Assembly (NCBI GenBank): GCA_910588215.1
Contig: CAJUQJ010000015.1
Location: 10,488-74,487, forward strand
DNA from: an uncultured Lachnospiraceae bacterium
GTDB lineage: Bacteria; Bacillota; Clostridia; Lachnospirales; Lachnospiraceae
DNA length: 64,000 nt
Direction of reading: 5' to 3'
Shown here: one piece after another, positions 46,788 through 55,999 of the stretch
Position numbering within the stretch: the first letter of the stretch is position 1
Layout: the number at the start of each line of letters is the position of its first letter
Position numbers and translations under genes: made by a program
The notes under the pieces: generated by a model
Database searches by the model: none
What the model was told of the DNA's origin: nothing
What the model saw: only the letters and a program-made list of their open reading frames with translations

Positions 46788-48689
46788 TTAATCTCCCTTC
46801 ACCACACGAAGCCAGATTCTGTTCCCTGCTGCCTCTTTTCTTTCTGCCATATCGCCATCCGCCATAACCGTAAGGTTGATGTATCCGCCCATTTTCGGTG
46901 TCAGCATATACGCGGATTTTCCATCATACACATAACTGCCTGTAATTTCAAAGCCCGTTGTTGTATCTGCAAAGCTTCCGTCTTCCCATAATTGGATAAA
47001 GGAATCTTCTTCTCCTATAACGACAAACCTCAGCCTGCTTCCGCCCAAATCGGGAAGCTGTTCCCCTTGTGTGTCAAATCCTGCCTTTTCTTCCAGCCCA
47101 TACATGCCAAAATATGCATACTTTGCAGTCAAATTACGGTCATAAAGGTGAAGGAAACCACTCGGCATCCAGGATAATTTATCTGCAAATCCCCATAACG
47201 TAACTCCAGTGACCTTAATTCCCTGATTGCGCAGTTCTAAAATCTGCTGCACAAAATAATAGTAGAACCGTCCCTGCAGCTTTAATTCCTCATCCGTGCC
47301 GTTTCTGGAAACTGCCACATCTAACTCTGTAACCTGAATCTCACAGCCTGTCTCCTGCCCGATTCTTTGAAGCGCCTCCATCAATGTGTTTGTATTGCTG
47401 TATGCCCCATAATGCCCCTGTTGGCCTATTATATCTATCAGGGGACTTCCGTCTTTCTCCTTTAAGCCCACCGCCAGTTCAATCACCTTATCCGTCTTAG
47501 CTTCCAGATCGAAATCATTGTAGCAGAGCCGAATGCCTGCCGGGGCATATTGTCTCGCAAAATGATATGCATACCATACATAATCATCCCCAATAATTTC
47601 CCGCCATGGGCACTTGCGCATTTTTGCCGGGGCAATCACAGCTTCATTTACCACATCCAGACAGTAAATAACAGCATCCCATCCTCCCTGCTGTAGGGCA
47701 GCAAAATATCCGCTGATAAAATCTTCCATACGTTTCAGCATCTCTTCACGTCCTACAAAAGGCGCATCCGTCTCAAATCCTTCATGGAATATCCATTCCG
47801 GAGTCCCCATATACCAGATCAGCGTGTGTCCCCGGACAGGCATATGGTTTTCCCTGCACCAGTCCAGCAATTCCATCGTTTCTGCGGAAAATACTACTGT
47901 CAGACTTCCGGTTTCCCTGCTGGCTTCCTGACTGAGTATAAACTCCGGCTTCAGATGGTTTTCCAGCGTTACGCTGTTAAACTGCTCTTTCAGGATACTT
48001 ACGTACGGCTCCTCCAGATAATCCGGATTGATGCACGTTCCTACTTTCATCCCCCATTCTTCAAACTTCTCCTTCAATGCATAATCTGACATGGCTTCTA
48101 CCAAAGGCTCCCTCATCAGCCCGGCACCTACGTCCAGCGCCTGTTTCCTGACCTGTATTGCCCCTGCATCTTCTTTACTGAGGATAGTTGGTTCAAACTC
48201 CCTAAAAACGAACGTTCCTGTTTTCTCATCCACATACACTGTCATAGGGACATTCTTGCAGTTCTCTATAAAAAAAGCTGTGGGATACAGACTGAGTATC
48301 CCGGGACTGTCTTTGCTGTCATACTCACCGTTACCTGTATCCAGGAACTGTGAGACACTTCCCCAGTCCACCGTACCTGTTCCACCTGCCGCTTCACTCA
48401 GCTCTACCTTGTTCCCTTCTCTGATGAATGTCCCATGGAATGAATAGCAAACTTTCACCGGATCTTTGAGCATCGGATCTTCCTTTGTGCTTTTCAGCTC
48501 TTTCACCAGCACGAAAATACCATTTCCCTGCAATGTCAGCACATCCTCCTGCAACATGCCAAATGCTTCTCCCCTTGTAGAAGTAATGCCATTCATCAGC
48601 GTATTGTTCTTAACAACTTCCGCTGTATCCTTCCTGCAAAAGTAACTCACTTCTTTTGCAGTTCTACCCTCCCCGCTATTCTCTGCCAT
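46788..48689 (-). CDS. Family 10 endo-beta-1,4-xylanase, intracellular
   Basis: 633 residues from MAENSGEGRT (GAGGAGG before the ATG at 48689). GH10 barrel about residues 175-545: acid/base Glu349 (YCLDVVNEAV), nucleophile Glu455 (IQVTELDVAVS), and RGHTLIWYMGTPEWIF. An N-terminal beta-rich domain (about 25-170) and a C-terminal one (about 550-633, FVVIGEEDSFIQLWEDGSFA) flank it, possibly carbohydrate-binding. There is no signal peptide, so it should cut imported xylo-oligosaccharides. The esterase-like gene ends 16 bp before its start, making a two-gene unit. Confidence 0.9.
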   Translation of the reverse strand: MAENSGEGRTAKEVSYFCRKDTAEVVKNNTLMNGITSTRGEAFGMLQEDVLTLQGNGIFVLVKELKSTKEDPMLKDPVKVCYSFHGTFIREGNKVELSEAAGGTGTVDWGSVSQFLDTGNGEYDSKDSPGILSLYPTAFFIENCKNVPMTVYVDEKTGTFVFREFEPTILSKEDAGAIQVRKQALDVGAGLMREPLVEAMSDYALKEKFEEWGMKVGTCINPDYLEEPYVSILKEQFNSVTLENHLKPEFILSQEASRETGSLTVVFSAETMELLDWCRENHMPVRGHTLIWYMGTPEWIFHEGFETDAPFVGREEMLKRMEDFISGYFAALQQGGWDAVIYCLDVVNEAVIAPAKMRKCPWREIIGDDYVWYAYHFARQYAPAGIRLCYNDFDLEAKTDKVIELAVGLKEKDGSPLIDIIGQQGHYGAYSNTNTLMEALQRIGQETGCEIQVTELDVAVSRNGTDEELKLQGRFYYYFVQQILELRNQGIKVTGVTLWGFADKLSWMPSGFLHLYDRNLTAKYAYFGMYGLEEKAGFDTQGEQLPDLGGSRLRFVVIGEEDSFIQLWEDGSFADTTTGFEITGSYVYDGKSAYMLTPKMGGYINLTVMADGDMAERKEAAGNRIWLRVVKGD

Positions 48690-48705
48690 ATTTTTCCTCC
48701 TCATT

Positions 48706-50739
48706 CTATTCTGTTACCACAATACGCACCCTGTCCTGATTCATGACTCTTGTGAAAGGATCACCAACCGTCCGGTTAGAAGCCACCTTAGCAACTGGAA
48801 AATATGTGCCCGGTTTTTCAAACACATGCCCCATTACCGCTCTTGTACTACTTCCGTCCTCTGCCTTAATGACAATACCGCCCTTTTCTGGCATATCGGT
48901 TGCTTCAAAATCCCAGCACACCTCTTCCACTTCACCTGCACCTTCAGGCACTTCTATTTCAGCAGTCAAAACCACCGTTTCTCCGACTTTTACTTCTGCT
49001 CTTTTCTCTCCCTCCACATGCAGACTGACAACCGGCTGTATCCCTTTCCGCTCTTTTGCAGTATCCGGAATCAGAATCTGCCCGCCATCCAGACTGTAGC
49101 TGCTTGTAGGTGCCGGTTCAATCCCTTTTTCTACCCATGCACTTAAGTCGAGCAATGCCTGATACAAAGCCCCAAGATAGCTGACGATATGCTGATGGTC
49201 ACCGCCATTTCCTTCGGCACAGTCCGTATGCATACAGTGATCCATATACCAAAGCCGAAACTTATCATCTGCATTGCCGCCTGCATTCCGCTCCACCATC
49301 CGGCGGTACCAGTCTGCCTGCCATGGGAACGCGCTCTCATCCATCAGGCTTTCCAGTACGATCACCTTACAGTTCGGCGTGCCGCTCTGTACGCTCCCCG
49401 CCCCATTGCTGCTGATAACAGGACCGACCAGCAACGGTCTTTGCGGATAAAGCGGTTCGCCCTTTTCATCCCGGAACTGATCCCATGAAATATACTCTTT
49501 GCCCGGAACCTGATGACGGTGATAAGTCTGCAGGGCTATATAATCAGAATTATCCAATAATACCCTATCCCCCACCTCTGCCTTTTCCAGCATTGTCTCC
49601 AAATCTCTTCCATCCATGCTGTTATCTACCGTGACAATGGATTCACGCACCCAGTGCATGGAAAACGTTTCTCCTTCCAGTGCACCGGATAAAAATTTCA
49701 TTTTCAGTCCTCTTAAATAAGGATCATCCTCAGGGAAATCCGTCAGCCTGAAATAAGGCAGTTCAATCGCTTTATTCATCTGATTCTTCCACGCCTCGTC
49801 CACGCCATAGGCATTATTTTCATCAATGCTGTCACCTACCCCTTTTAGGACTCCCTGTGGCGTCAAAATCTCGGAAATAGTAGATTCCATATGGATCCGG
49901 TCACGGACAGCACTGCTGTTTTCCGCAGTCCCCAGATAACCCGGCAATTTCCAGAAATCCTGATAATATGCTGCATCCATGGCTTCTACTGCTGGTTTCA
50001 GCACCGGAAGGGCACCATCCCCAATGGTATCGTATACACACCATGTACGAAGTGGGAATCCCATCAAGGTTGCTTCCCTAAGTGCAGCCGCTTCCTCTTC
50101 GTTTAATGTTTCATAAGGATTTCCGCTGCCACCCGGCTCCAAAGCATCTACGATCTGCATCATTTTATGACGAAGGATACGCATAGCATGTACCCGTGCG
50201 GTAAACACATAAGGCATCGCCATTGGGGAACCGATCACAAAGGGAACCGCACCGTCCCAGACACCTTCCGTGCTCTCCACGCAACTGATCGTTTTATATC
50301 CGCCGCCGCTGCCGCCATAGATATAACCATACGGCCTATGCTCCCCATATAAATCAACTGCCACCTTTCTGGAATACTGTGCAGCAGATGCACTGGCACG
50401 GTAAACTAAGGTAGGGTCATCCCCGCCATTCACAATGCCGCCCAAATTCGTTTCAACAAAATATGCACCATGCTTCACCGCAAATGAGATCTTATCTTCC
50501 ATCCCTGTCTGTTGCTGTGCTTCCGTCTCATCACCCACAAATGGCGATACAAAATGGAAAAACCTTTTTTCATAGGTTTCCTCTGGTGGAAAATAAAAAC
50601 AAAATTTTGTCAGTGTCCCTTCAAAACCTCCATGGATATAGTGGTGGCGTACCGGCTCATTCCGCCATTCATCCACATCAATGTAGGGATTGGCAAACTG
50701 CGGGTCATCAAATCCGATATACAATTTTTTATCAGACAT
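48706..50739 (-). CDS. Alpha/beta-hydrolase esterase-like protein with C-terminal Ig/PKD-like domain
   Basis: 677 residues, cytoplasmic. A nucleophile-elbow motif YIYGGSGGGYKT (about 142-153) and a late His in NGGDHQHIVSYLGALY (about 540) fit a Ser-His hydrolase. The C-terminal 110 residues (VSLHVEGEKRAEVKVGETVV, VFEKPGTYFPVAKVASNR) form an Ig/PKD-like beta domain. Next to a xylanase it could remove acetyl or feruloyl groups, which is inference; no characterised family was recognised. Co-transcribed with the GH10 gene. Confidence 0.6.
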   Translation of the reverse strand: MSDKKLYIGFDDPQFANPYIDVDEWRNEPVRHHYIHGGFEGTLTKFCFYFPPEETYEKRFFHFVSPFVGDETEAQQQTGMEDKISFAVKHGAYFVETNLGGIVNGGDDPTLVYRASASAAQYSRKVAVDLYGEHRPYGYIYGGSGGGYKTISCVESTEGVWDGAVPFVIGSPMAMPYVFTARVHAMRILRHKMMQIVDALEPGGSGNPYETLNEEEAAALREATLMGFPLRTWCVYDTIGDGALPVLKPAVEAMDAAYYQDFWKLPGYLGTAENSSAVRDRIHMESTISEILTPQGVLKGVGDSIDENNAYGVDEAWKNQMNKAIELPYFRLTDFPEDDPYLRGLKMKFLSGALEGETFSMHWVRESIVTVDNSMDGRDLETMLEKAEVGDRVLLDNSDYIALQTYHRHQVPGKEYISWDQFRDEKGEPLYPQRPLLVGPVISSNGAGSVQSGTPNCKVIVLESLMDESAFPWQADWYRRMVERNAGGNADDKFRLWYMDHCMHTDCAEGNGGDHQHIVSYLGALYQALLDLSAWVEKGIEPAPTSSYSLDGGQILIPDTAKERKGIQPVVSLHVEGEKRAEVKVGETVVLTAEIEVPEGAGEVEEVCWDFEATDMPEKGGIVIKAEDGSSTRAVMGHVFEKPGTYFPVAKVASNRTVGDPFTRVMNQDRVRIVVTE

Positions 50740-50770
50740 GCTTGCGTTTCCTCCTTTTGCTTCTTAATTT

Positions 50771-50839
50771 CAATCATAACCATGCAGAAGGAAAAACGTT
50801 ATCAGAATTTAATGATTACTATAAAAAAATGGCTAACTT
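50771..50839 (-). promoter_or_regulatory. Upstream module of the esterase-xylanase unit, repeated at 52886
   Basis: 69-bp segment about 30 bp before the esterase start, closely matching 52886-52953 in the same orientation; the core on the minus strand is TGATAACGTTTTTC followed by a pyrimidine-rich run and ATGATTGA. The core is partly like a catabolite-responsive element (TGWAARCGYTWNCW), with mismatches. A shared regulator-binding site is likely. Confidence 0.5.
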
Positions 50840-50853
50840 TCGGTCAGCCATTT
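50821..50853 (-). terminator. Rho-independent terminator of the Gfo/Idh-VOC gene
   Basis: Minus strand AAATGGCTGAC, loop CGAAA, GTTAGCCATTT and a long T run: 11-bp stem with one G-U. Lies 33 bp past the stop at 50887. Its distal arm and T run are part of the segment repeated at 52886. Confidence 0.9.
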
Positions 50854-50886
50854 CCCCATGAGAGTTTTCATACGTTTTCACTTTTT

Positions 50887-52832
50887 TTATTCATCAAGTT
50901 GCTTGGCGCCAGAGGCATATTGCATTAATTCCAAACGGTTTCCATCCGGATCCACCAGCCAGAACTGGTAAGCCCCGTCTGCTCCAAGACTAATCTGCGT
51001 ATCCGGTTTGATGCCATTAGCTGTCACTGCATCCCATGCTGCATGGATATCTTCAACCTCAAAACAAATGTGCTGATATCCATAAGCATCCTGAAGATCA
51101 CGATCCTCTTTCAATGTCTGTCCATCTGTGTGGAACAATTCAATATACTGATGCGGTGCCACTTCAATATAGTCAATCCACGACTGCTCTCCCATCATTT
51201 TAAGTCCCATCAGTATCTTCGGATCTGCCTGTCCTGACTGCTCGACGACCTTACATAAATCCAGATAGGTAAGGCTGAAAACCTTCTTTAATCCCAGCCC
51301 TCTGCAGTAGAAATGCTCCATATTCACAGCATCTTTCACCTGAAAAGCAATCTGCGTTGTATAATGCACACGCGAATAAACCTTGTGTTCCTGTACTTCT
51401 GTCATCGGTATACGGGCTGTTTCTCCCTTGAAATATTCCGTAAACTGTACTTCATTTCCATCCGGGTCATGAATCGTAATTTCGCGAGAACCGTCAACAG
51501 TCGTATGAATATCCTCGTCCATTTTCATTCCTTCAGCTACCAAATGATCCCGCAGCTTCTCTATATCCTCAACCTCATAATTAAATTTTGTATATCCATA
51601 GTTTTCGCGGCGATTTTCAATCTTCCGTGAAGAACGACCCAAGTCATGGAACAGCTCAATAAACTGTCCATCCGCCAGTTTCAGATAATCAATCCATGGT
51701 CTGTCTCCAGCTGCAGTTATATTCTGCAAAAGCTTCTCTGTTTCCCCTGTCATCTGATCACCATATTGCATCTTTATACTTTCACCCAGATCTTTCATCG
51801 TCAGTGTAAACTGCCGTTTCATGCCCAGAATATCCCCATAGAAATGAAGCATGGCTTCCATATCTTTCACCTGGAAAGCGATATGTCCAACATTTTTAAT
51901 CCCCGCTTTATGGTTCGGCATTGTTTCCGGAATATCACAAGCGGACGCAATATCTACAAAAGAACCTTTGGTTCCTCCCTGTAAGATACCGGACAATACT
52001 TCCAGTACATGGTATGCCATTTCCTTGGAAGCCCTGTTCTTTCTCCCTTGAAATATGGCATCCGCCATTTCTGCAGGCCCGATTCCACGGGAATTCTCCC
52101 CATATTTCGAGAAATTCCAGAGTTCAACCGCTTTTGCCGGATTGCGGGGATCCATTGCGTTTGGCAAATATTTCACGGTACCGCCGAACTGGTTCGGATC
52201 TGTCAGGTATAGGATTCCCTTTGTGCCGTAAATCGCAAAATAGGCTTCATCCATCATATTGTTATCCGCATCGATATGGAACGTACCACAAATTCCATTT
52301 CTAAGCTGAATGACAGCCGATACCTGGCTTTCATTCGGCGTATCCATCACCTTGCCAAAATCAGGACTCATTGGCATGATATTCTTATGTGTCGGATAGG
52401 GCACACCCACAATTCCTCCCACACGTGACACCGATCCGAGGAGACTCACCATGGCAGTTATATAATAGACCCCATAGTCATATAAAATTCCCGCCCCCGG
52501 CTGACGCAGGAAAGCAAAGAGGCTGAGAAGCATATCATTATTCCTGTTCGCTGAGATAGCAAAAGAATGAATCTCGCCTAACAGCCCTTCATCAATAGCC
52601 ACACGTGCTGTCTGCCATGCAGCACCTAAAAAAGTATCCGGTGCCGCACCAAGGTACAGATTCTTTTCCTCTGCTAAGTCCAAAAGTTCCTTTGCTTTTG
52701 TAACATCATCGGTGATCGTCTTTTCAGTATAAACGTGTTTACCTGCAAGCAGAGCGGATTTGATCAGGTCATAATGCGCTCCTACCGGTGTCAGATTTAC
52801 CACCATTTCAATGCCCATCCAAGTTTTCCCAT
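50887..52832 (-). pseudogene. Gfo/Idh/MocA dehydrogenase fused to two VOC domains, 5-prime deleted
   Basis: The long frame holds the Gfo/Idh C-terminal two thirds (VVNLTPVGAHYDLIKSALLA, HVYTEKTITDDVTKAKELL, then the substrate domain to about 315) followed by two glyoxalase-fold VOC domains (about 320-480 HIAFQVKDMEAMLHFYGDIL; 500-645 TQIAFQVKDAVNMEHFYCRG). The nucleotide-binding start with its G-x-G-x-x-G is missing. Just upstream, a ribosome site GGAGG and ATG at 52832 begin MGKLGWA in another frame, exactly how such proteins start, then the sequence jumps to IEMVVNL. An internal loss of roughly 55 codons with a frame change explains this. Translation from TTG at 52848 is unlikely to give NAD binding; the VOC part could still be made. 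Confidence 0.75.
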
Positions 52833-52885
52833 CTTTTATATCCTCCAATACAAAACACCGGCTTTTCCTTCCGATTCTTATAAAT

Positions 52886-52953
52886 CAATCATACTTGTGC
52901 AAAAAGAAAAACGTTATCAAAACTTCATTTTGTTGTTAAAAAATGGCTAACTT
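52886..52953 (-). promoter_or_regulatory. Upstream module of the Gfo/Idh-VOC gene, copy of 50771-50839
   Basis: Shares GAAAAACGTTATCA and AAAAAATGGCTAACTT (plus strand) with the earlier copy, 54 bp from the old start codon. Here the terminator arm is cut short, GGCTAAC running into TTAGCATAAG, so the hairpin is lost. Confidence 0.5.
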
Positions 52954-52997
52954 AGCATAAGAGTAGCTCCAGATAAAACCTGCCCGGTCATCCAGGC

Positions 52998-53170
52998 TTA
53001 ATCTGGAACAGCAATCCCCTTTATAAAATTCTTCGGTTTATGCTCCAAAGTCTGGAATGCCGTCATTATTTCAGAAAGTTTGAATTCATGTGTCACCATT
53101 TCCTCATTTTTAAAGGTACCCTTTGTCAGCAGATTCATGGCACGCCTGAAATCATCTTTTGGATTGTCAC
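52998..53170 (-). pseudogene. Zinc-type alcohol dehydrogenase (MDR), C-terminal fragment
   Basis: About 57 residues matching the end of medium-chain dehydrogenases: DDFRRAMNLLTKGTFKNEEM, VTHEFKLSEIMTAFQTLEHK, then KNFIKGIAVPD. The other 280 or so residues, including the zinc and NAD sites, are absent. The fragment abuts the AraC fragment that follows on the other strand. Confidence 0.75.
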
Positions 53171-53185
53171 TATGAGCCGGATGCG

Positions 53186-53449
53186 TCACGACAGGTGGTT
53201 GATTCGACAGGACTCAGTGCCTCCTATTTTTCTTCCCTTTTTAAAAAAGAGACAAACTATACAATCTTGGAATTTATCCACATTTCCCGTATAAAAGAAG
53301 CAGAAAATCTGTTAAGTCACACTGATTTTACCTATACGGAAATCAGCGCATCCTTATGCTTCTGTTCCTTAAGCCACTTCATTTCCATTTTTAAAAAATA
53401 TACCGGCATTACGCCAAAAGAATTTAGAATGTCTCACAAATATTTTTAA
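53186..53449 (+). pseudogene. AraC family regulator, C-terminal fragment
   Basis: About 87 residues of the double HTH: LSASYFSSLFKKETNYTILE, then ASLCFCSLSHFISIFKKYTG and ITPKEFR. The sensory domain and first HTH helices are missing and no ribosome site precedes the frame. Together with the MDR fragment it marks one deletion that removed the facing 5-prime parts of a divergent gene pair. Confidence 0.8.
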
Positions 53450-53469
53450 ATTGAAATCACATACACAAG

Positions 53470-53505
53470 AAAACCGAAATGTCATATCTTACCAAAACAT
53501 TCCGG
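53470..53505 (-). terminator. Terminator of the aldo/keto reductase cluster
   Basis: Minus strand CCGGAATGT pairs with ACATTTCGG (one G-U), 14-nt loop, then TTTTCTTG. It lies about 40 bp past the last cluster gene stop (53546). Confidence 0.7.
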
Positions 53506-53545
53506 CTTTTCTCAGCATCATTTAAAAACATTTTTCATATATTTT

Positions 53546-54595
53546 CTATTTTTCCAATTTGTCTGCACACTGCTTCAGATAACCTGTAATACCAAGATGC
53601 TGCGGGCAGACATGCTCACACTGTTTGCAGTCAATACACTCCGATGCCAAACCACCTGAAACATTCACTTTCTGATAATCCGAAACTGCCTCTGCCATCT
53701 GCCCATTGCCAAGCTGCTTATTCATGGCAGTGAATATCTCCGGAATCGGAATATGTTTCGGACAACCCTCCGTACAATAATGACACGCGGTACAGGGGAT
53801 TGTAGATGAATTTCCAAGAATCCTCTGTGCCTGCTGAATAATCTTCTGTTCCTCCTCATTCAAAGGCTGGAATTTCTTCATATAGGACAGGTTATCTTCC
53901 ATCTGGTCAATATTCGACATTCCTGATAACACAGTTATGATGCCATCTAACGATGCTACAAAACGGACTGCCCACGAAGCATATGACATATCCGGATGAT
54001 ATTCATTGAATAACTTTTTTACTGCCGCAGGAGGATTTGCCAGACTTCCACCTTTTACCGGTTCCATCACTACTATGGATTTTCCATGCTCCCTTGCCAC
54101 TTCATAGTTCGCCCTTGCCGCCACTGACGGATTTTCCCAATCCACATAATTGATCTGTAACTGCACAAAATCTACTTCTGGATGTTTCCTGAGCAGCTTA
54201 TCCAGTAACTGCGGACCTGCATGGAAAGAAAAACCCATATGCTTCACCAGCCCCTTAGCTTTCTGCTCATTCACAAAATCCCAAAGACGGAACTTGTCAT
54301 ATTTTGTATAGCCTCCTTCCATCATGGCATGAAGTAAGTAGTAATCAAAATATCCTGCTCCGGTACGTTCAAGACTTGTATAAAACTGATTTTTTGCAGC
54401 CTTTTCATTTGGCGCCATCATCATTGCATTCAACTTTGTTGCCAACGTAAATGATTTTCGTGGATAACGCTCAACCAGTGCCTTTTTAGTTGCCGCCTCG
54501 GAACCCGTATACACATATGCCGTATCAAAATATGTAAATCCGGCTTCCATAAACAGATCCACCATATGCTTTACCTGTTCAATGTCTGTATGCAG
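53546..54595 (-). pseudogene. Aldo/keto reductase with ferredoxin tail, N-terminus lost
   Basis: Nearly complete homologue of the gene at 61409-62521 (same GFTYFDTA, LVKHMGFSFHAGPQLLDKLL, MEPVKGGSL) with two [4Fe-4S] motifs at the C-terminus (CTACHYCTEGCPKHIP, CIDCKQCEHVCPQH). The first 25 or so residues, which in the sister read MKKLGFGLMRLP, are gone: the frame comes out of a TAA shared with the truncated MBL gene, then KGLHTDIEQVKHMVDLF. A protein starting at the ATG at 54565 is possible but lacks the first barrel strand and has no clear ribosome site. Confidence 0.7.
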
Positions 54596-54601
54596 CCCTT
54601 T

Positions 54602-54931
54602 TTAACCTACGCAATCATTCACGTCATGGAGTGAGTTATATCCTGCTTCCACTGCTTCAATCGTTACAAAATCCAACTCAAAAATCCGGTGTTCTCCATT
54701 TTGTACTGCCTCTTTATATGTAATAATCCGGCAGTCTTCATTCCGTTTTTCCACTTTGTCCATCTGATTATGGTCGAAATGTGAATGTGTCACCAGTATC
54801 AAATCTGCAGACAGTTCATAAGAATCTCCGGCATACGGATCAATATAAATAACTTTTCCTTCATCCGTAACAATACGGATGCTTGCCTGTCCCTGATAAA
54901 GCAATGTTGCAGATTCCGGTTCTGTCCTCAT
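54602..54931 (-). pseudogene. MBL-fold hydrolase (UlaG-like), C-terminally truncated
   Basis: 110 residues: TLLYQGQASIRIVTDEGKVI, YIDPYAG, and the metal motif THSHFDHNQMDKV. Complete relatives have about 210-240 residues; here the chain ends at NDCVG and a TAA where the aldo/keto reductase fragment begins, so the second metal ligands are lost. ATG at 54931 is a guess; the frame is open to 55036. Confidence 0.7.
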
Positions 54932-55010
54932 TTCCTGTGCTTCCACCTCTTCTGTAACTACATTTCTTTTCCTCCACTCAAATTCGAAAAACCTGATTTT
55001 TCTGCTTCTC

Positions 55011-55979
55011 CTATCTGCTAAACCCTCTGTGCCCATACACCTTACATTTATTCAGCACACTTTCAAGAGATGTAAACTCAGCATCCGTCAGTTCCACTTT
55101 GGAAGCATCCAGATTCTCAACGATGCGCTCCTTATTCTTTGACCCCGGTATCGGCACCACATTTGGGTATTTGTGCAGCATCCATACAAGGGAAATCTGC
55201 GCACTGGTTGCATTCTTTTTGTCCGCATACTCTTTCAAAAGGTCAATGATTGGCTGGTTGCCTGCAATATTGGCTTTGGAAAGCTGCGGAACCCAGTTCC
55301 TCACATCATCCCTGCTCTCGAATTTCGTTTCCGTTGTGATCTTCCCTGATAACAGACCGCTTGCGATTGGCGAAAAAGGAACCATTCCGATATTGTTTTC
55401 AAGGCAGTAAGGAATAACCCTGCTTTCCGAATCCCGTTCTACCATGGAATAAATGTTCTGGATAGCAGTAAGTGGCGTTACCCTGTGCGCACGGTCTATC
55501 ACATCTACATCTACCTGCGACAGACCCCATCCTCTGATCAGACCGTCTTTTATTAACTGTCCCATCGCCTCCGCAACTTCTTCTACAGAAATACCGCCCA
55601 TTCTATGAAGATAATAAAGGTCTACCATATCTGTCTGCAAACGTTCCATCGAACCTTCCAGATGTTTCCGGACAGCACTGTAAACAGACCAGCCTCTTCC
55701 AATTTCAGATCTGTCCAGAAACAGCTTTGTCGCCAGCACAACATTTTCCCTCACATCTTTCAAGGCTTTTCCGACAATCCGTTCGTTATGCCCGATTCCT
55801 GCAAGGTTTGGACTGTAAACTTCTGCCGTATCAAAAAAAGTACACCCATGCTGATAAGCATTCTGGATGGCTTCAATGCTGTACTTTTCCGGTGGGATTT
55901 TTCCGTAGCCATGGGAAAAAGCCATACAGCCCATGCCAACCTCAGATACATCCAGATCCCTTAGCTTTCTTTTTTTCAT
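55011..55979 (-). CDS. Aldo/keto reductase (AKR11/YhdN-like)
   Basis: NADPH-dependent carbonyl reductase, 322 residues from MKKRKLRDLDVSEVGMGC (AAGGAG before ATG 55979). Barrel with catalytic Asp/Tyr in CTFFDTAEVYSPN, Lys in VVLATKLFL and His in LYYLHRMGG; C-terminal NADP loop IPGSKNKERIVENL. Substrate unknown. Paralogous to 60419-61387. Confidence 0.92.
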   Translation of the reverse strand: MKKRKLRDLDVSEVGMGCMAFSHGYGKIPPEKYSIEAIQNAYQHGCTFFDTAEVYSPNLAGIGHNERIVGKALKDVRENVVLATKLFLDRSEIGRGWSVYSAVRKHLEGSMERLQTDMVDLYYLHRMGGISVEEVAEAMGQLIKDGLIRGWGLSQVDVDVIDRAHRVTPLTAIQNIYSMVERDSESRVIPYCLENNIGMVPFSPIASGLLSGKITTETKFESRDDVRNWVPQLSKANIAGNQPIIDLLKEYADKKNATSAQISLVWMLHKYPNVVPIPGSKNKERIVENLDASKVELTDAEFTSLESVLNKCKVYGHRGFSR

Positions 55980-55999
55980 CGCTGATCTCCTTCCCATAT

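Noticed and set aside
52735..52950. Plus-strand frame across the deleted Gfo/Idh start
   Set aside because: No ribosome site; covers the old promoter of the minus-strand gene.
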